A stretch of 64,000 nucleotides of DNA from positions 248,001-312,000 of the forward strand of contig NZ_JAFVMF010000001.1 of NCBI RefSeq assembly GCF_017377715.1. Direction: 5' to 3'. The DNA is from Acetobacter sacchari. GTDB taxonomy: Bacteria; Pseudomonadota; Alphaproteobacteria; Acetobacterales; Acetobacteraceae. The translations under genes were made by a program, and so were the position numbers. The notes below the pieces were generated by a model. That model was not told the DNA's origin. It saw only the letters and a program-made list of their open reading frames with translations, and did not search any database. This document shows, one piece after another, positions 15,663 to 24,780 of this stretch; positions within the stretch are counted from its first letter, which is position 1, and each line of letters opens with the position of its first letter.

Positions 15663-17894
15663 TCACTGGGTTATGCCCAGTGACGCGGCATCGGGGATCG
15701 TCTTGTCGTTTTTACGGGCGTCGACTTCGCGCTGATACGTGTCGTTGCCGCGCTTGATGATGAACTGACGGATGCTCTCGATCTGATCCGGGGACATCGA
15801 AGCGTCGAAGCGGTCCATACCGTAGGCGGTCAGCGCGCCGCGGCCGACGACGTTGTAGAAGCCGTCCTTATGACGGATTGCGCCCGACCAGCGCAGATCC
15901 GGTAGAACGCCAGCGCCTTCTGCGTTGTCGCCATGGCAGGCGGCGCAATAGGTCTGGTACTCGAAGTAGCCCTTGTCCGTGACCTTCTCGTCATACTTCT
16001 CAGGCGGCTTCACGGGCAGGAAGCCCATGTCGTTCTGCGGAGGCAGCTTCGCCTTGCCGTCGAGCGAGAATGCGACCACGCGGGAGTGGTTGACCGTCCA
16101 GCCCGAGGTGCGGGCCACGCCGCCGAGGAAGAACGGATAGATGCCGCCCCAGCCCACTTCAACCGCGACATACTGCTTGCCGTTGGCGAGGTAGGTCACC
16201 GGCGGCGCGATGATGCCGCTCTGTGCGTCGAAGTGGAACAGATCCTGACCGTTGGTCGCGTCGTAGGCGTGGAACTCGCCGTTCGCGAGGCCCTGGAAGA
16301 GCAGGTCGCCGCCGGTGGCCACGATGCCGCCGTTCCACGGGCCCTTGTGGTCGATCTTCCAAGCCGCCTGCTGCTTCACCGGATCCCAGGCCACGATCCA
16401 GCCCTTCAGGTCCTTGATGAACGCCGCTTTGGCTTCGGGGGTGTCCGGCAGGCCGGCCTTGCCCATGTCGATGCCGAGGTTCCAGGAGTCCGGGTGCGCC
16501 TTGAAGCCGCCAACCTGGCTCTTGTAGAGGAACGGAACCTGCTGCGCCGGGATGTAGACCAGGTTGGTCTTCGGGCTGTAGGCCATGGCTGCGAAGTTGT
16601 GGCCGCCAAGATCGCCCGGGATGGCGTACCATTCCTTGCCGTTCAGCGTCCACAGGGCGTCCGGGTTGTAGATCGGACGACCGGTCTTCGGATCCAGGCC
16701 GAGCGCCCAGTTCTGGTAGACGTAGTTGTTGCCCGAGATGAACTGACCGGTCTTCGCGTCGATGACGTAGAAGAAGCCGTTCTTCGGGGCATGGACGATC
16801 ACGTGACGGGTTTCGCCGTTGATCGGCAGATCGAGGGTCATGATCTGCTGGACCGAGGTGTAATCCCACTGGTCCATCGGGGTTTCCTGGAAGTGCCAGA
16901 CGTACTCGCCGGTCTCAGGCTTGACCGCGACAATGCTGCCGAGGAACAGGTTGTTGCCCTTGCCGTCGGTGCGGTACTTGTAGTTCCAGGGAGAGCCGTT
17001 GCCGACCGCGATGTAGACCAGATCGGTCACGGGGTCATAAACGAGCGAATCCCATACGGTGCCGCCGCCGCCCTGCTTCGTCCAGGCGCCCGTCGGGCTC
17101 CAGGTCTTGTAGGCCTTGTTCATCAGAACGCTGTCGGACGCAGCGTGGTCCGGTTCGTTCTTGTTGTTCGGCACGGTGTAGAAGCGCCAGTCGAGCTTGC
17201 CGGTCTCGGCGTCGAAGGCCGAGATGAAGCCGCGGGCGCCGAATTCCGCGCCGCCGTTGCCGATCAGGACGCGGCCCTTGGCGATGCGCGGAGCGCCGTC
17301 AACGGTGTAGGAGCGCTGCTGCCCGAGGGAGGCGTCCTTGGGGATCGTGTACGTGCTCCAGACCAGCTTGCCGGTCTTCGCGTCGAGCGCGATCAGGCGT
17401 CCGTCGAACGTGCCGAAATAAACCTTGCCGTTCCAGTAGGCGAGGCCGCGGTTGACGGTGTCGCAGCAGCCGCGGTCGGCGACGTTACCCGGAACCTTCG
17501 GGTCGTAATCCCACAGAAGCTGTCCGGTATCGGCCTTCAGGGCCTTGATCTTGGACCAGTTGGTCGTCGCGTACAGAACGCCGTCAACGACGAGGGGGGT
17601 GCCCTCCTGGCCGCGGTTGGTGTCGAGATCGTAGAACCACGCCAGCTTCAGATCGCCGACGTTGGAGCGGTTGATCTGATCCAGCGGGCTGTAGCGCTGC
17701 TCGGAATAGGTGCGACCGTAGGTCAGCCAGTTTTCCGGGTGGTCGTCAGCGTGGATGATGGCTTCGCCAGTGGCGCCTTGTCCATCATCGGCGCGGGCCG
17801 ACGCTACGGGGTTGCAGAAAGCCGCGGCGAGAAAGGTGCCTGCGGCGAGCACGCCGAGCAGCGGGCTCCTCCGGGAGGAGAAAGGGCGAATCAT
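15663..17894 (-). CDS. adhA: PQQ-dependent alcohol dehydrogenase, quinohemoprotein subunit I
   Basis: Periplasmic catalytic subunit that oxidises ethanol to acetaldehyde. 743 residues: signal peptide ending near 'SARA', an eight-bladed PQQ propeller with the adjacent-cysteine ring 'RGCCDTVNRG' and repeated tryptophan-docking motifs, and a C-terminal cytochrome c domain with 'CAACHGDNAEG'. The ATG at 17894 follows GAGGA by about nine bases and gives a proper signal peptide; a longer frame to 17990 is unlikely. Sequence resembles recalled Gluconobacter/Acetobacter AdhA over its whole length. The small third subunit gene (adhS) is not in the window. Confidence 0.97.
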   Translation of the reverse strand: MIRPFSSRRSPLLGVLAAGTFLAAAFCNPVASARADDGQGATGEAIIHADDHPENWLTYGRTYSEQRYSPLDQINRSNVGDLKLAWFYDLDTNRGQEGTPLVVDGVLYATTNWSKIKALKADTGQLLWDYDPKVPGNVADRGCCDTVNRGLAYWNGKVYFGTFDGRLIALDAKTGKLVWSTYTIPKDASLGQQRSYTVDGAPRIAKGRVLIGNGGAEFGARGFISAFDAETGKLDWRFYTVPNNKNEPDHAASDSVLMNKAYKTWSPTGAWTKQGGGGTVWDSLVYDPVTDLVYIAVGNGSPWNYKYRTDGKGNNLFLGSIVAVKPETGEYVWHFQETPMDQWDYTSVQQIMTLDLPINGETRHVIVHAPKNGFFYVIDAKTGQFISGNNYVYQNWALGLDPKTGRPIYNPDALWTLNGKEWYAIPGDLGGHNFAAMAYSPKTNLVYIPAQQVPFLYKSQVGGFKAHPDSWNLGIDMGKAGLPDTPEAKAAFIKDLKGWIVAWDPVKQQAAWKIDHKGPWNGGIVATGGDLLFQGLANGEFHAYDATNGQDLFHFDAQSGIIAPPVTYLANGKQYVAVEVGWGGIYPFFLGGVARTSGWTVNHSRVVAFSLDGKAKLPPQNDMGFLPVKPPEKYDEKVTDKGYFEYQTYCAACHGDNAEGAGVLPDLRWSGAIRHKDGFYNVVGRGALTAYGMDRFDASMSPDQIESIRQFIIKRGNDTYQREVDARKNDKTIPDAASLGITQ

Positions 17895-18589
17895 ATTGTA
17901 TCGTCCTCGACAGATCATCGATTTGGGCCAAAGCCGCGAAAGCAGTGCGAATTTGGTGTTCGCGGCAGTCAGCCTAGATGACGTGATCATGTCAATCGTG
18001 TCATCTTTGGGTACGCTTATGCGTAAAGAGTGAGCATCGCAGGACGTTTGGTCAGGCTAACAGGCGCGGACGCCACCCTAGTGATCGTTTTTTCACAACA
18101 TCGGATCCTGAGTGAATGGACGCGTCCCTTCCGGCGAACTGCGTCATATGTGGCGTTATTTCGCGTGGTGTAGGAAAATAGACGCGTCGCGCCATCGCTG
18201 TTCCGGGCGGTATCTGCCGCCATGGAACATCAATTTGGGGGTGCTGGCATGCGGTTGGTTGTTCGGCCTGCATCTCTTTGTCGTCGCGGTCATGGGAGGG
18301 GTGCTCACGGAAAGGTGACCATTCTGTTATGCTTCCGGCGGCGTGCGACACACGCGGCAGGGGCGTCGGGATGTCCGGAGAGGAGGCCTCATCGCGAGTG
18401 GGACTCTGTCGTGCATGCGTTACGGCGATTCCTGCCGAATGGCGCCGGAATTTGGGGGAGAGGGGATGACTCACCTTTAATTATGGTTCGTCTGCGAGTG
18501 TCTGCTAATTAGGCAGGACTTGAATTGGCGACCTGTCGCCAAATATATTCAGTTGTCGTCCGGCCTGGCCGGAAGGGAGAGAGGTAATT
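17895..18589. promoter_or_regulatory. Divergent intergenic region between adhAB and the BI-1 gene
   Basis: About 700 bases without a convincing gene; it must hold the promoters of adhAB (leftward) and of the gene at 18590. A 68-codon frame at 18112-18318 has one hydrophobic stretch but no ribosome site I trust. GGGAGAGAGG lies just before the ATG at 18590. Confidence 0.4.
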
Positions 18590-19354
18590 ATGTCGTTCAC
18601 TCGCGACTTTCGTTCGTCGCCATCTGCATCTGGGGTGCAGTCCGCCGTCGTCGATGCCGGTCTGCGCGCCTATATGCTTCGCGTTTACAACTGGATGGCG
18701 TCCGGGCTTCTTTTGACGGCGCTGGTCGCTTACGGAATCGCCAATACGAGCGCACAGGCCCTTTTCTTCCGCCGCTCCGAGGATTTCTCGATTCATCCGA
18801 CCGGCCTTGGCTTGCTGGCGATGATCGCTCCGCTCGGTTTCGTGCTGGTCATGTCTTTCGGGGTCAACCGCCTCTCAAGGCAGGCCGTGCAGACGCTGTT
18901 CTGGCTGTTCTGCGCCGTGATGGGCGCGAGCCTCTCGAACATCTTCCTCGTTTACACCGGCGTGTCCGTAACCCGCGTGTTTCTGGTGACGGCGATCACG
19001 TTCGGCGCGACGTCGCTCTGGGCGTATTCGACGAACGCCAATCTGATGCGGTTTCAATCGTTCTTCATGATGGGGCTGTTCGGTCTGGTGATCGCGGGTC
19101 TCGTCAACATGTTCCTGCACAGCCCTGCGGTGTACTTTGTATATAGTGTGGTGGGCGTGCTGCTCTTCACCGGCCTGACTGCGTTCGACACGCAACGCAT
19201 CAAGGTGACCTATCCGCAATTCGCCTATTACGAAGGTCCGGATCAGGCGGCGAAGCGCAGCGTTTACGACGCGTTGAACCTCTACCTGAACTTCATCAAC
19301 CTGTTTCAGTTTCTGCTTCAGTTCATGGGGGTCCGGAGCACCAGCGACAACTAG
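18590..19354 (+). CDS. Bax inhibitor-1 family membrane protein
   Basis: Inner-membrane protein of the BI-1/YccA/YbhL family; bacterial members include pH-gated calcium leak channels and FtsH modulators. 254 residues with seven hydrophobic helices and the C-terminal block 'LTAFDTQRIKVTY', where the Asp is typical of the family pore, and 'ALNLYLNFINLFQFLLQFMG'. A GAGAGAGG site precedes the ATG. It is monocistronic, ending at an intrinsic terminator. Which physiological role applies here cannot be told. Confidence 0.93.
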   Translation: MSFTRDFRSSPSASGVQSAVVDAGLRAYMLRVYNWMASGLLLTALVAYGIANTSAQALFFRRSEDFSIHPTGLGLLAMIAPLGFVLVMSFGVNRLSRQAVQTLFWLFCAVMGASLSNIFLVYTGVSVTRVFLVTAITFGATSLWAYSTNANLMRFQSFFMMGLFGLVIAGLVNMFLHSPAVYFVYSVVGVLLFTGLTAFDTQRIKVTYPQFAYYEGPDQAAKRSVYDALNLYLNFINLFQFLLQFMGVRSTSDN

Positions 19355-19382
19355 AGTCGCGTTGCGAGTCCCGAACCGCCTG

Positions 19383-19412
19383 ACCCGGTCGCCTCGGCGG
19401 CCGGGTTTTTTT
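19383..19412 (+). terminator. Intrinsic terminator after the BI-1 gene
   Basis: ACCCGG...CCGGGT stem with a GC-rich inner part followed by seven Ts, 29 bases past the stop. Confidence 0.88.
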
Positions 19413-19852
19413 GTGTCCGGATTTTGGCTCGCGAATGACGAAACGCCTGCCGAATTAGCGTGTCTGCGTCGCGTAAAGCGTCTGGGTGGTATTAAAATAT
19501 CTCTTATTCGCGGCGAGGCGGCTCGGTGCTGGCAAACATGTGAAAGCTTTAGCCCAGAAAAAGCCTAGATTTTGGCTGCGCTAGCCGAATATTCGCTGAA
19601 ATTGAAATATATTGAAATAATCCGTGAACACTTGTCCCGTAAACCTTCTCGGTCGGATAAGGGGAGGCGTGGAAATTCCTCGCGTGCTGGACGGATTGTG
19701 ATGCCAAGCTTGAGGGATTATTGATTCGCCGTAAGGCAATGCGATCCGCCTGTTGGGGCGGACTCTAGTGTCCGAGACGATGGACTGCGGCGTCGCGGCC
19801 CGGCGTCTGTTTTTTGAAGGCTTGTAGGTATGTCAGAACCGAGGGGCGTACG
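19413..19852. promoter_or_regulatory. Upstream region of cyoABCD
   Basis: About 440 bases without a gene, moderately AT-rich between 19570 and 19660. It presumably carries the cyo promoter; I see no clear operator. Confidence 0.35.
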
Positions 19853-20776
19853 ATGATAAATAGGTACCTGAAGGGGCCAGCCCGGCTGGGCGGTCTGGCT
19901 TCAGTGCTGCTGCTGGCGGGATGCAACCTGGATGTGTTGGATCCCAAGGGCCCGGTAGGAGAGCAGCTGAAGTTTCTGATCGTTGAATCAACGGTCGCCA
20001 TGCTGCTTGTGGTTGTCCCGACAATCATTTTGGCGTGCTACTTCGCATGGAAATACAGGGCGTCGAATACGAGCGCCGAGTACCTCCCGAAGTGGTCCCA
20101 TTCGAACAAGATCGAAGTGGTGATCTGGGGCGTGCCCAGCATCATCATTCTTTTTCTGGCGGTGATCACCTACCAGACCTGCCACTCGCTGGACCCGTAT
20201 CGTCCGCTGGACAACGAAGCGAACGCCAAGCCGCTGCACGTCGAAGTTGTCGCGCTCGACTGGAAATGGCTGTTCATCTACCCCGACGAGGGAATCGCGA
20301 CGGTCAACCAGCTGGCGATCCCGGTCGGCACGCCGGTGGACTTCGTCATCACCTCTGATTCCGTGATGAATTCGTTCTTCATTCCGCGCCTTGGTTCGAT
20401 GATCTACGCGATGGCGGGCATGCAGACGCAACTGCATCTGCTGGCGTCCGAGCCTGGCGATTACGCTGGCGAGTCCGCGAACTACAGCGGTCGCGGGTTC
20501 TCCGACATGAAGTTCCGTACGCTCGCCATGCCGGCTGATCAGTACGCTTCATGGGTTGAGAAGGTGCGTTCCTCTTCCGATCAGCTCGATAACGAGACCT
20601 ACGGAAAGCTGGCCGCCCCGAGCGAAGCCGATCCGGTGAAATACTATTCGCATGTAGCGCCGAGCCTCTTCGACGGCATCGTCGCGAAATATAATAACGG
20701 CATGGTCATGGACAAGAACACGGGCAAGATGATCCGCGTGCAGTCCGCGATGTCCGACATGAATATGAAGGAGTAG
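19853..20776 (+). CDS. cyoA: Ubiquinol oxidase subunit II
   Basis: Second subunit of the heme-copper quinol oxidase. 307 residues starting at the ATG after GAGG; lipoprotein signal with lipobox 'LLLAGC' (Cys24), two transmembrane helices (about 42-62 and 83-105), then the periplasmic cupredoxin domain, which lacks the CuA ligands as expected for quinol oxidases ('[24 protein letters not shown]'). First gene of cyoABCD. Whether the enzyme is bo3 or ba3 type depends on its hemes and cannot be read here. Confidence 0.95.
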   Translation: MINRYLKGPARLGGLASVLLLAGCNLDVLDPKGPVGEQLKFLIVESTVAMLLVVVPTIILACYFAWKYRASNTSAEYLPKWSHSNKIEVVIWGVPSIIILFLAVITYQTCHSLDPYRPLDNEANAKPLHVEVVALDWKWLFIYPDEGIATVNQLAIPVGTPVDFVITSDSVMNSFFIPRLGSMIYAMAGMQTQLHLLASEPGDYAGESANYSGRGFSDMKFRTLAMPADQYASWVEKVRSSSDQLDNETYGKLAAPSEADPVKYYSHVAPSLFDGIVAKYNNGMVMDKNTGKMIRVQSAMSDMNMKE

Positions 20777-20781
20777 GATTC

Positions 20782-22773
20782 ATGCTAGGGAGATTATCGT
20801 TCGCGGACATCCCCGTGGATGTGCCGATTCTTGTAGGCACGTTTGCGGGCGTTGCGGTCATCGGCATCGCCGTGCTCGCGCTCATCACCTATTACGGCAA
20901 GTGGGGCTATCTCTGGAAAGAGTGGTTCACCTCTGTCGATCATAAACGCCTTGCGGTCATGTACATCGTGCTCGCGCTTGTCGCGCTCGCACGTGGTTTC
21001 GCCGACGCCATCATGATGCGTACCCAGCTCGCTCTCGCGTATGCTGGAAATCCGGGTTACCTGCCGCCGCACCATTACGATCAGATCTTCTCCGCTCACG
21101 GAACGATCATGATCTTCTTCCTGGCCATGGCGTTCATGACGGGCCTGTTCAACCTCGTGGTGCCGCTTCAGATCGGCGCGCGCGACGTGGCCTTCCCGTT
21201 CCTGAACAACCTGAGCTTCTGGATGACGGCGATCGCCTTTATCCTGATCAACGTCTCGCTGTTCATTGGCGAATTCTCGCAGTGCGGCTGGCTGGCGTAT
21301 CCGCCTCTGTCGGAGACGCAGTTCAGCCCCGGCGTCGGCGTTGATTACTATATCTGGGCGGTTCAGCTTTCGGGCGTCGGCACTCTGTTGACGGGCGTCA
21401 ACTTCTTCGTCACCATCGTCAAGATGCGCGCTCCGGGCATGACCTGGATGAAGGTTCCGGTGTTCACCTGGACCGCATTCTGCGCGTGCGTTCTCATCAT
21501 GGTCGCGTTCCCGGTTCTGACAGTTGTTCTGGGTATGCTTGGTCTTGATCGTTATCTGGGCATGCATTTCTTCACCAACGACGGTGGCGGAAATCAGATG
21601 CTCTACCTCAGCCTTATCTGGACCTGGGGCCATCCTGAAGTTTACATCCTGATCCTGCCCGCCTTCGGCGTGTTCTCGGAAGTCGTGCCCACGTTCTCCC
21701 GCAAGCCGCTGTTCGGTTACGCGACCATGGTCTACGCGACCTGCGCCATCATGGTGCTGTCGTTCCTGGTCTGGCTGCATCACTTCTTCACCATGGGCGC
21801 CGGCGCCGACGTCAATGCGTTTTTCGGCATCGCCACGATGATCATCTCGATCCCGACTGGCGTTAAGCTCTTCAACTGGCTGTTCACGATGTACAAGGGC
21901 CGCGTGGAGTTCCACGCCACCATGTACTGGGCAGTCGGCTTCATGATCACCTTCACCATCGGCGGCATGACCGGCGTGATGATGGCGATCCCCGCCGCCG
22001 ACTTCGTTCTCCACAACTCCCTGTTCCTGATCGCCCACTTCCACAACGTCATCATCGGCGGCGTGTATTTCGGGTATGTCTGCGGCATGAACTACTGGTT
22101 CCCGAAAGCGCTGGGCTTCAAGCTCAACGAAGCCTGGGGCAAGGCCGCGTTCTGGTTCTGGTTCGTCGGTTTCTACGTGGCGTTCATGCCGCTCTACGTG
22201 CTGGGCTTCGACGGCATGACCCGTCGTCTGAACCACTACGACAACCCGGCCTGGCACCCTTGGCTGCTGATCGCCGAAGTTGGCGCGGTTCTGGTGTTCT
22301 GCGGCATCGCCTGTCAGGTCATCCAGCTCTACGTCTCCATCCGCGACCGCAACCTGCCGCAGAACGTCGACGTCACGGGCGATCCGTGGAACGCTCGCTC
22401 GCTCGAGTGGTCGACGTCTTCGCCTCCGCCGATCTACAACTTTGCGATCACGCCGCATGTCCATGATCTGGACGCGTTCATGCACGACAAAGAGAACGGC
22501 ATCGACACGCGCGGCGCAGGCGGCCCGTATGCTCCGATCCACATGCCCAAGAACACGGCTGCAGGCTTCATGGTCGGCGCGTTCAGTCTGGTGCTTGGTT
22601 TCGCAGCTATCTGGTACATCTGGTGGCTGGCTGCGATCGGGCTGATCGGGGTTTTCGCGACAGTGATCATCCGCAGCGCAAATCAGGACGTGGACTACTA
22701 CATCCCCGCTGAAGAAGTCGCCCGGATCGAGAACGAGCACTCCCGCAAACTCATGGTACAGGCGGCTGAGTAA
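20782..22773 (+). CDS. cyoB: Ubiquinol oxidase subunit I
   Basis: Catalytic, proton-pumping subunit. 663 residues, about 15 transmembrane helices. Visible ligands: low-spin heme His in '[10 protein letters not shown]', the CuB His and cross-linked His-Tyr in '[11 protein letters not shown]', CuB His pair 'LHHFFTMG', and heme His pair '[10 protein letters not shown]'. The quinone site residues '[10 protein letters not shown]' are kept. AAGGAG precedes the ATG. The stop overlaps the cyoC start by one base. Confidence 0.97.
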   Translation: MLGRLSFADIPVDVPILVGTFAGVAVIGIAVLALITYYGKWGYLWKEWFTSVDHKRLAVMYIVLALVALARGFADAIMMRTQLALAYAGNPGYLPPHHYDQIFSAHGTIMIFFLAMAFMTGLFNLVVPLQIGARDVAFPFLNNLSFWMTAIAFILINVSLFIGEFSQCGWLAYPPLSETQFSPGVGVDYYIWAVQLSGVGTLLTGVNFFVTIVKMRAPGMTWMKVPVFTWTAFCACVLIMVAFPVLTVVLGMLGLDRYLGMHFFTNDGGGNQMLYLSLIWTWGHPEVYILILPAFGVFSEVVPTFSRKPLFGYATMVYATCAIMVLSFLVWLHHFFTMGAGADVNAFFGIATMIISIPTGVKLFNWLFTMYKGRVEFHATMYWAVGFMITFTIGGMTGVMMAIPAADFVLHNSLFLIAHFHNVIIGGVYFGYVCGMNYWFPKALGFKLNEAWGKAAFWFWFVGFYVAFMPLYVLGFDGMTRRLNHYDNPAWHPWLLIAEVGAVLVFCGIACQVIQLYVSIRDRNLPQNVDVTGDPWNARSLEWSTSSPPPIYNFAITPHVHDLDAFMHDKENGIDTRGAGGPYAPIHMPKNTAAGFMVGAFSLVLGFAAIWYIWWLAAIGLIGVFATVIIRSANQDVDYYIPAEEVARIENEHSRKLMVQAAE

Positions 22774-23378
22774 TGGCGCACGATACTACTTTTCACGACG
22801 CGCATTCGGATCACGAACACCACGCTCCGCCGACGGTGTTCGGGTTCTGGGTGTATCTGATGACCGACTGCATCATCTTCGGTACGCTGTTTGCTGTGTT
22901 TGCGACTTTCCGCAACCAGTACGCTGGCGGCCCGACGGGGAAGGAGCTCTTCGAGATCTCCGGCCTCGCGATGGAGACGGCGCTGCTGCTCGTATCGAGC
23001 ATCACCTACGGCTTCGGAATGATCGCCGCCCACAAGGGCGCGATCAGATCCGTTCAGCTGTGGCTGGCCATCACGTTCCTGCTTGGCCTGGGCTTCGTCG
23101 GTCTTGAAATCAACGAGTTCGCACATCTGATCGGTGAGGGCGCGGGCCCGGATCGCAGCGCGTTCCTGTCCGCTTTCTTCACGCTGGTCTCGACCCATGG
23201 TCTGCACGTGAGCTGCGGTCTGATCTGGATCCTGACCTTGGTTGTTCAGCTTTCGCGCGTGACGGAGATTTCGGAGCGGATGATGAACAAGCTCACCATG
23301 CTGAGCCTGTTCTGGCACTTCCTCGACATCGTCTGGATCTGCGTGTTCTCGTTCGTCTATCTGGGGAGCATGATCTGA
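22773..23378 (+). CDS. cyoC: Ubiquinol oxidase subunit III
   Basis: Five-helix membrane subunit that supports the proton path and stability of subunit I. 201 residues; the conserved Glu in 'GLEINEFAHL' and 'STHGLHVSCGLIW' are family features. Overlaps cyoB and cyoD by one base each, so the operon is tightly coupled. Confidence 0.95.
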   Translation: MAHDTTFHDAHSDHEHHAPPTVFGFWVYLMTDCIIFGTLFAVFATFRNQYAGGPTGKELFEISGLAMETALLLVSSITYGFGMIAAHKGAIRSVQLWLAITFLLGLGFVGLEINEFAHLIGEGAGPDRSAFLSAFFTLVSTHGLHVSCGLIWILTLVVQLSRVTEISERMMNKLTMLSLFWHFLDIVWICVFSFVYLGSMI

Positions 23379-23710
23379 TGAGCACGCATCACAGCGGTCA
23401 TGACGACGCGAGCCACGGCAGCGTGCGCTCATATGTTATCGGGTTCGTTCTCGCGGTCGTTCTTACGGTCGCGGCCTTCATGGTGGCCACCAGCGGCGCC
23501 CTGTCTCCGACTGGCGCTCTGACGGCGATCTCGGTTCTGGCGGCGGTTCAGGTGGTCGTCCACCTGATCTACTTCCTGCACATGAACACGACGGCCGAGA
23601 ACCGGTGGAACAACAACGTGTTCCTCTTCACGGTGATGGTCGTCGCGATTTTCATCGTGGGTACGGCCTTCATCATGACCAATACCTCGGCTCATATGAT
23701 GTCGCGGTAA
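23378..23710 (+). CDS. cyoD: Ubiquinol oxidase subunit IV
   Basis: Small subunit thought to assist CuB site assembly. 110 residues with a His-rich N-terminus and three transmembrane helices, including 'QVVVHLIYFLHMN', the family signature. Last gene of the operon; no cyoE (heme O synthase) follows, and a strong terminator comes 45 bases later. Confidence 0.94.
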   Translation: MSTHHSGHDDASHGSVRSYVIGFVLAVVLTVAAFMVATSGALSPTGALTAISVLAAVQVVVHLIYFLHMNTTAENRWNNNVFLFTVMVVAIFIVGTAFIMTNTSAHMMSR

Positions 23711-23754
23711 TTCCGGCCTCCGTCGGCGGCCTTTGGTCGCCGGCTTCCGGTTTG

Positions 23755-23793
23755 AAAAAAGGCCTCGCGCGGTTCACGTGCGAGGCCTTTTTT
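23755..23793 (+). terminator. Bidirectional intrinsic terminator after cyoABCD
   Basis: AAAAAAGGCCTCGC and GCGAGGCCTTTTTT arms form a 14-bp stem flanked by A- and T-runs, so it can act in both directions. Confidence 0.92.
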
Positions 23794-24188
23794 GTTGATG
23801 GAAGCAGCAGCGTAGGCCGGGGCGACAATCATCCTGTGAGGGCTATCTAGCGCCCAAGGATGCGTTCCCGCGTACGAGTGGGGGCGGCTTACGAAGACGG
23901 GATACTGATGCACGCGACTTAGGTCGCATACTCAGAATAATGGGTTATCGCTTTGGGAATTTGGGTGCGACTGACTTAAGGCCGTTCGCTGTAAAGTGTC
24001 ACGGCCCATTTGCCTGCGGATCGTGATGCTGCCTGACGCGCAACATGGCGGTGAATGTCTCCGCCAGACGCCTGCAAACTATAATGAGCCTGCTTTTTAA
24101 ATGCCGCTCGATTGGAGGTCCGGGTTAAGTTCTGCGCGTCTGACGCCAGACGCAGCGACAAACCGGGGAGCGTTGATCAAAGATAAAG
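23794..24188. other. Intergenic stretch, no gene seen
   Basis: Nearly 400 bases between the cyo and fdxA terminator hairpins. No coding frame, tRNA or clear repeat seen. Confidence 0.45.
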
Positions 24189-24226
24189 AGGCCAGCGTGT
24201 GTCCATGAGGGGACATATGCTGGCCT
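24189..24226 (-). terminator. 16-bp hairpin downstream of fdxA
   Basis: Arms 24189-24204 and 24211-24226 pair over 16 positions with two G-T wobbles. Read leftwards it is followed by CTTTATCTTT, suiting fdxA termination, though the two wobbles would be mismatches in that RNA. Confidence 0.6.
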
Positions 24227-24235
24227 ATAGTGGCG

Positions 24236-24568
24236 TCAGTCTTTGTGGGGCGCAGATGACAAAAGCTCTTTCTTGTTCGGCTTGTCTTTCCACTCCTCCG
24301 CGTCGGCGGGCTGGGCGCCCTTGCGGGTGATGTTTGGCCATTGCGTCGAGTAGCTGGCGTTGATCTCGGCCCAGGCGGCGGCGCGGTCATCGCTGTCCGG
24401 GAAGATGGCTTCAGCCGGGCATTCCGGTTCGCACACGCCGCAATCGATGCATTCGTCCGGGTTGATGACCAGGAAATTCTCACCGGCGTAGAAGCAGTCC
24501 ACCGGGCAGACTTCCACGCAATCCATGAACTTGCAGCGAATGCAGTTTTCAGTGACCACGTAGGTCAT
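24236..24568 (-). CDS. fdxA: 7Fe ferredoxin FdxA
   Basis: Soluble electron carrier with one [3Fe-4S] and one [4Fe-4S] cluster. 110 residues; the cysteine motifs '[18 protein letters not shown]' and '[12 protein letters not shown]' are complete, and the C-terminal Trp/Lys-rich extension is typical of alphaproteobacterial FdxA. Downstream of the SUV3-like helicase, as in many relatives, but the small S4-domain RNA-binding gene that often lies between the two is missing from the 212-base gap. Confidence 0.95.
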   Translation of the reverse strand: MTYVVTENCIRCKFMDCVEVCPVDCFYAGENFLVINPDECIDCGVCEPECPAEAIFPDSDDRAAAWAEINASYSTQWPNITRKGAQPADAEEWKDKPNKKELLSSAPHKD

Positions 24569-24780
24569 CGCTCTCTCCGATCGTCAGAAGGTCGGCGCAT
24601 CGCCGACTTTGGTGTCGCGGGGCGGTCGCGTGGACGGCTCCCATTTCTCAGGACGGGTTGATATGCGAGGGTTTTGGCTGCGAGGCAAGCCCGCGTTTTG
24701 GGCGCCTCCGGACCAACCGGCGCAAGGGCCGGCCCGGGCGGACGCATTCCGAACGGATTACGACGCAAATGAGCGCTGCG

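Noticed and set aside
15933..17981. 682-codon rightward open frame opposite adhA
   Set aside because: Antisense shadow: GC-rich third positions of adhA remove stops from the other strand. No family motif, and adhA itself is certain.
18112..18318. 68-codon frame with one hydrophobic segment upstream of the BI-1 gene
   Set aside because: No ribosome site, mixed composition, no family; probably promoter DNA.
20794..22740. 648-codon leftward open frame opposite cyoB
   Set aside because: Same artefact; composition is His/Asp/Arg-rich with no fold-like pattern, while cyoB has all metal ligands.
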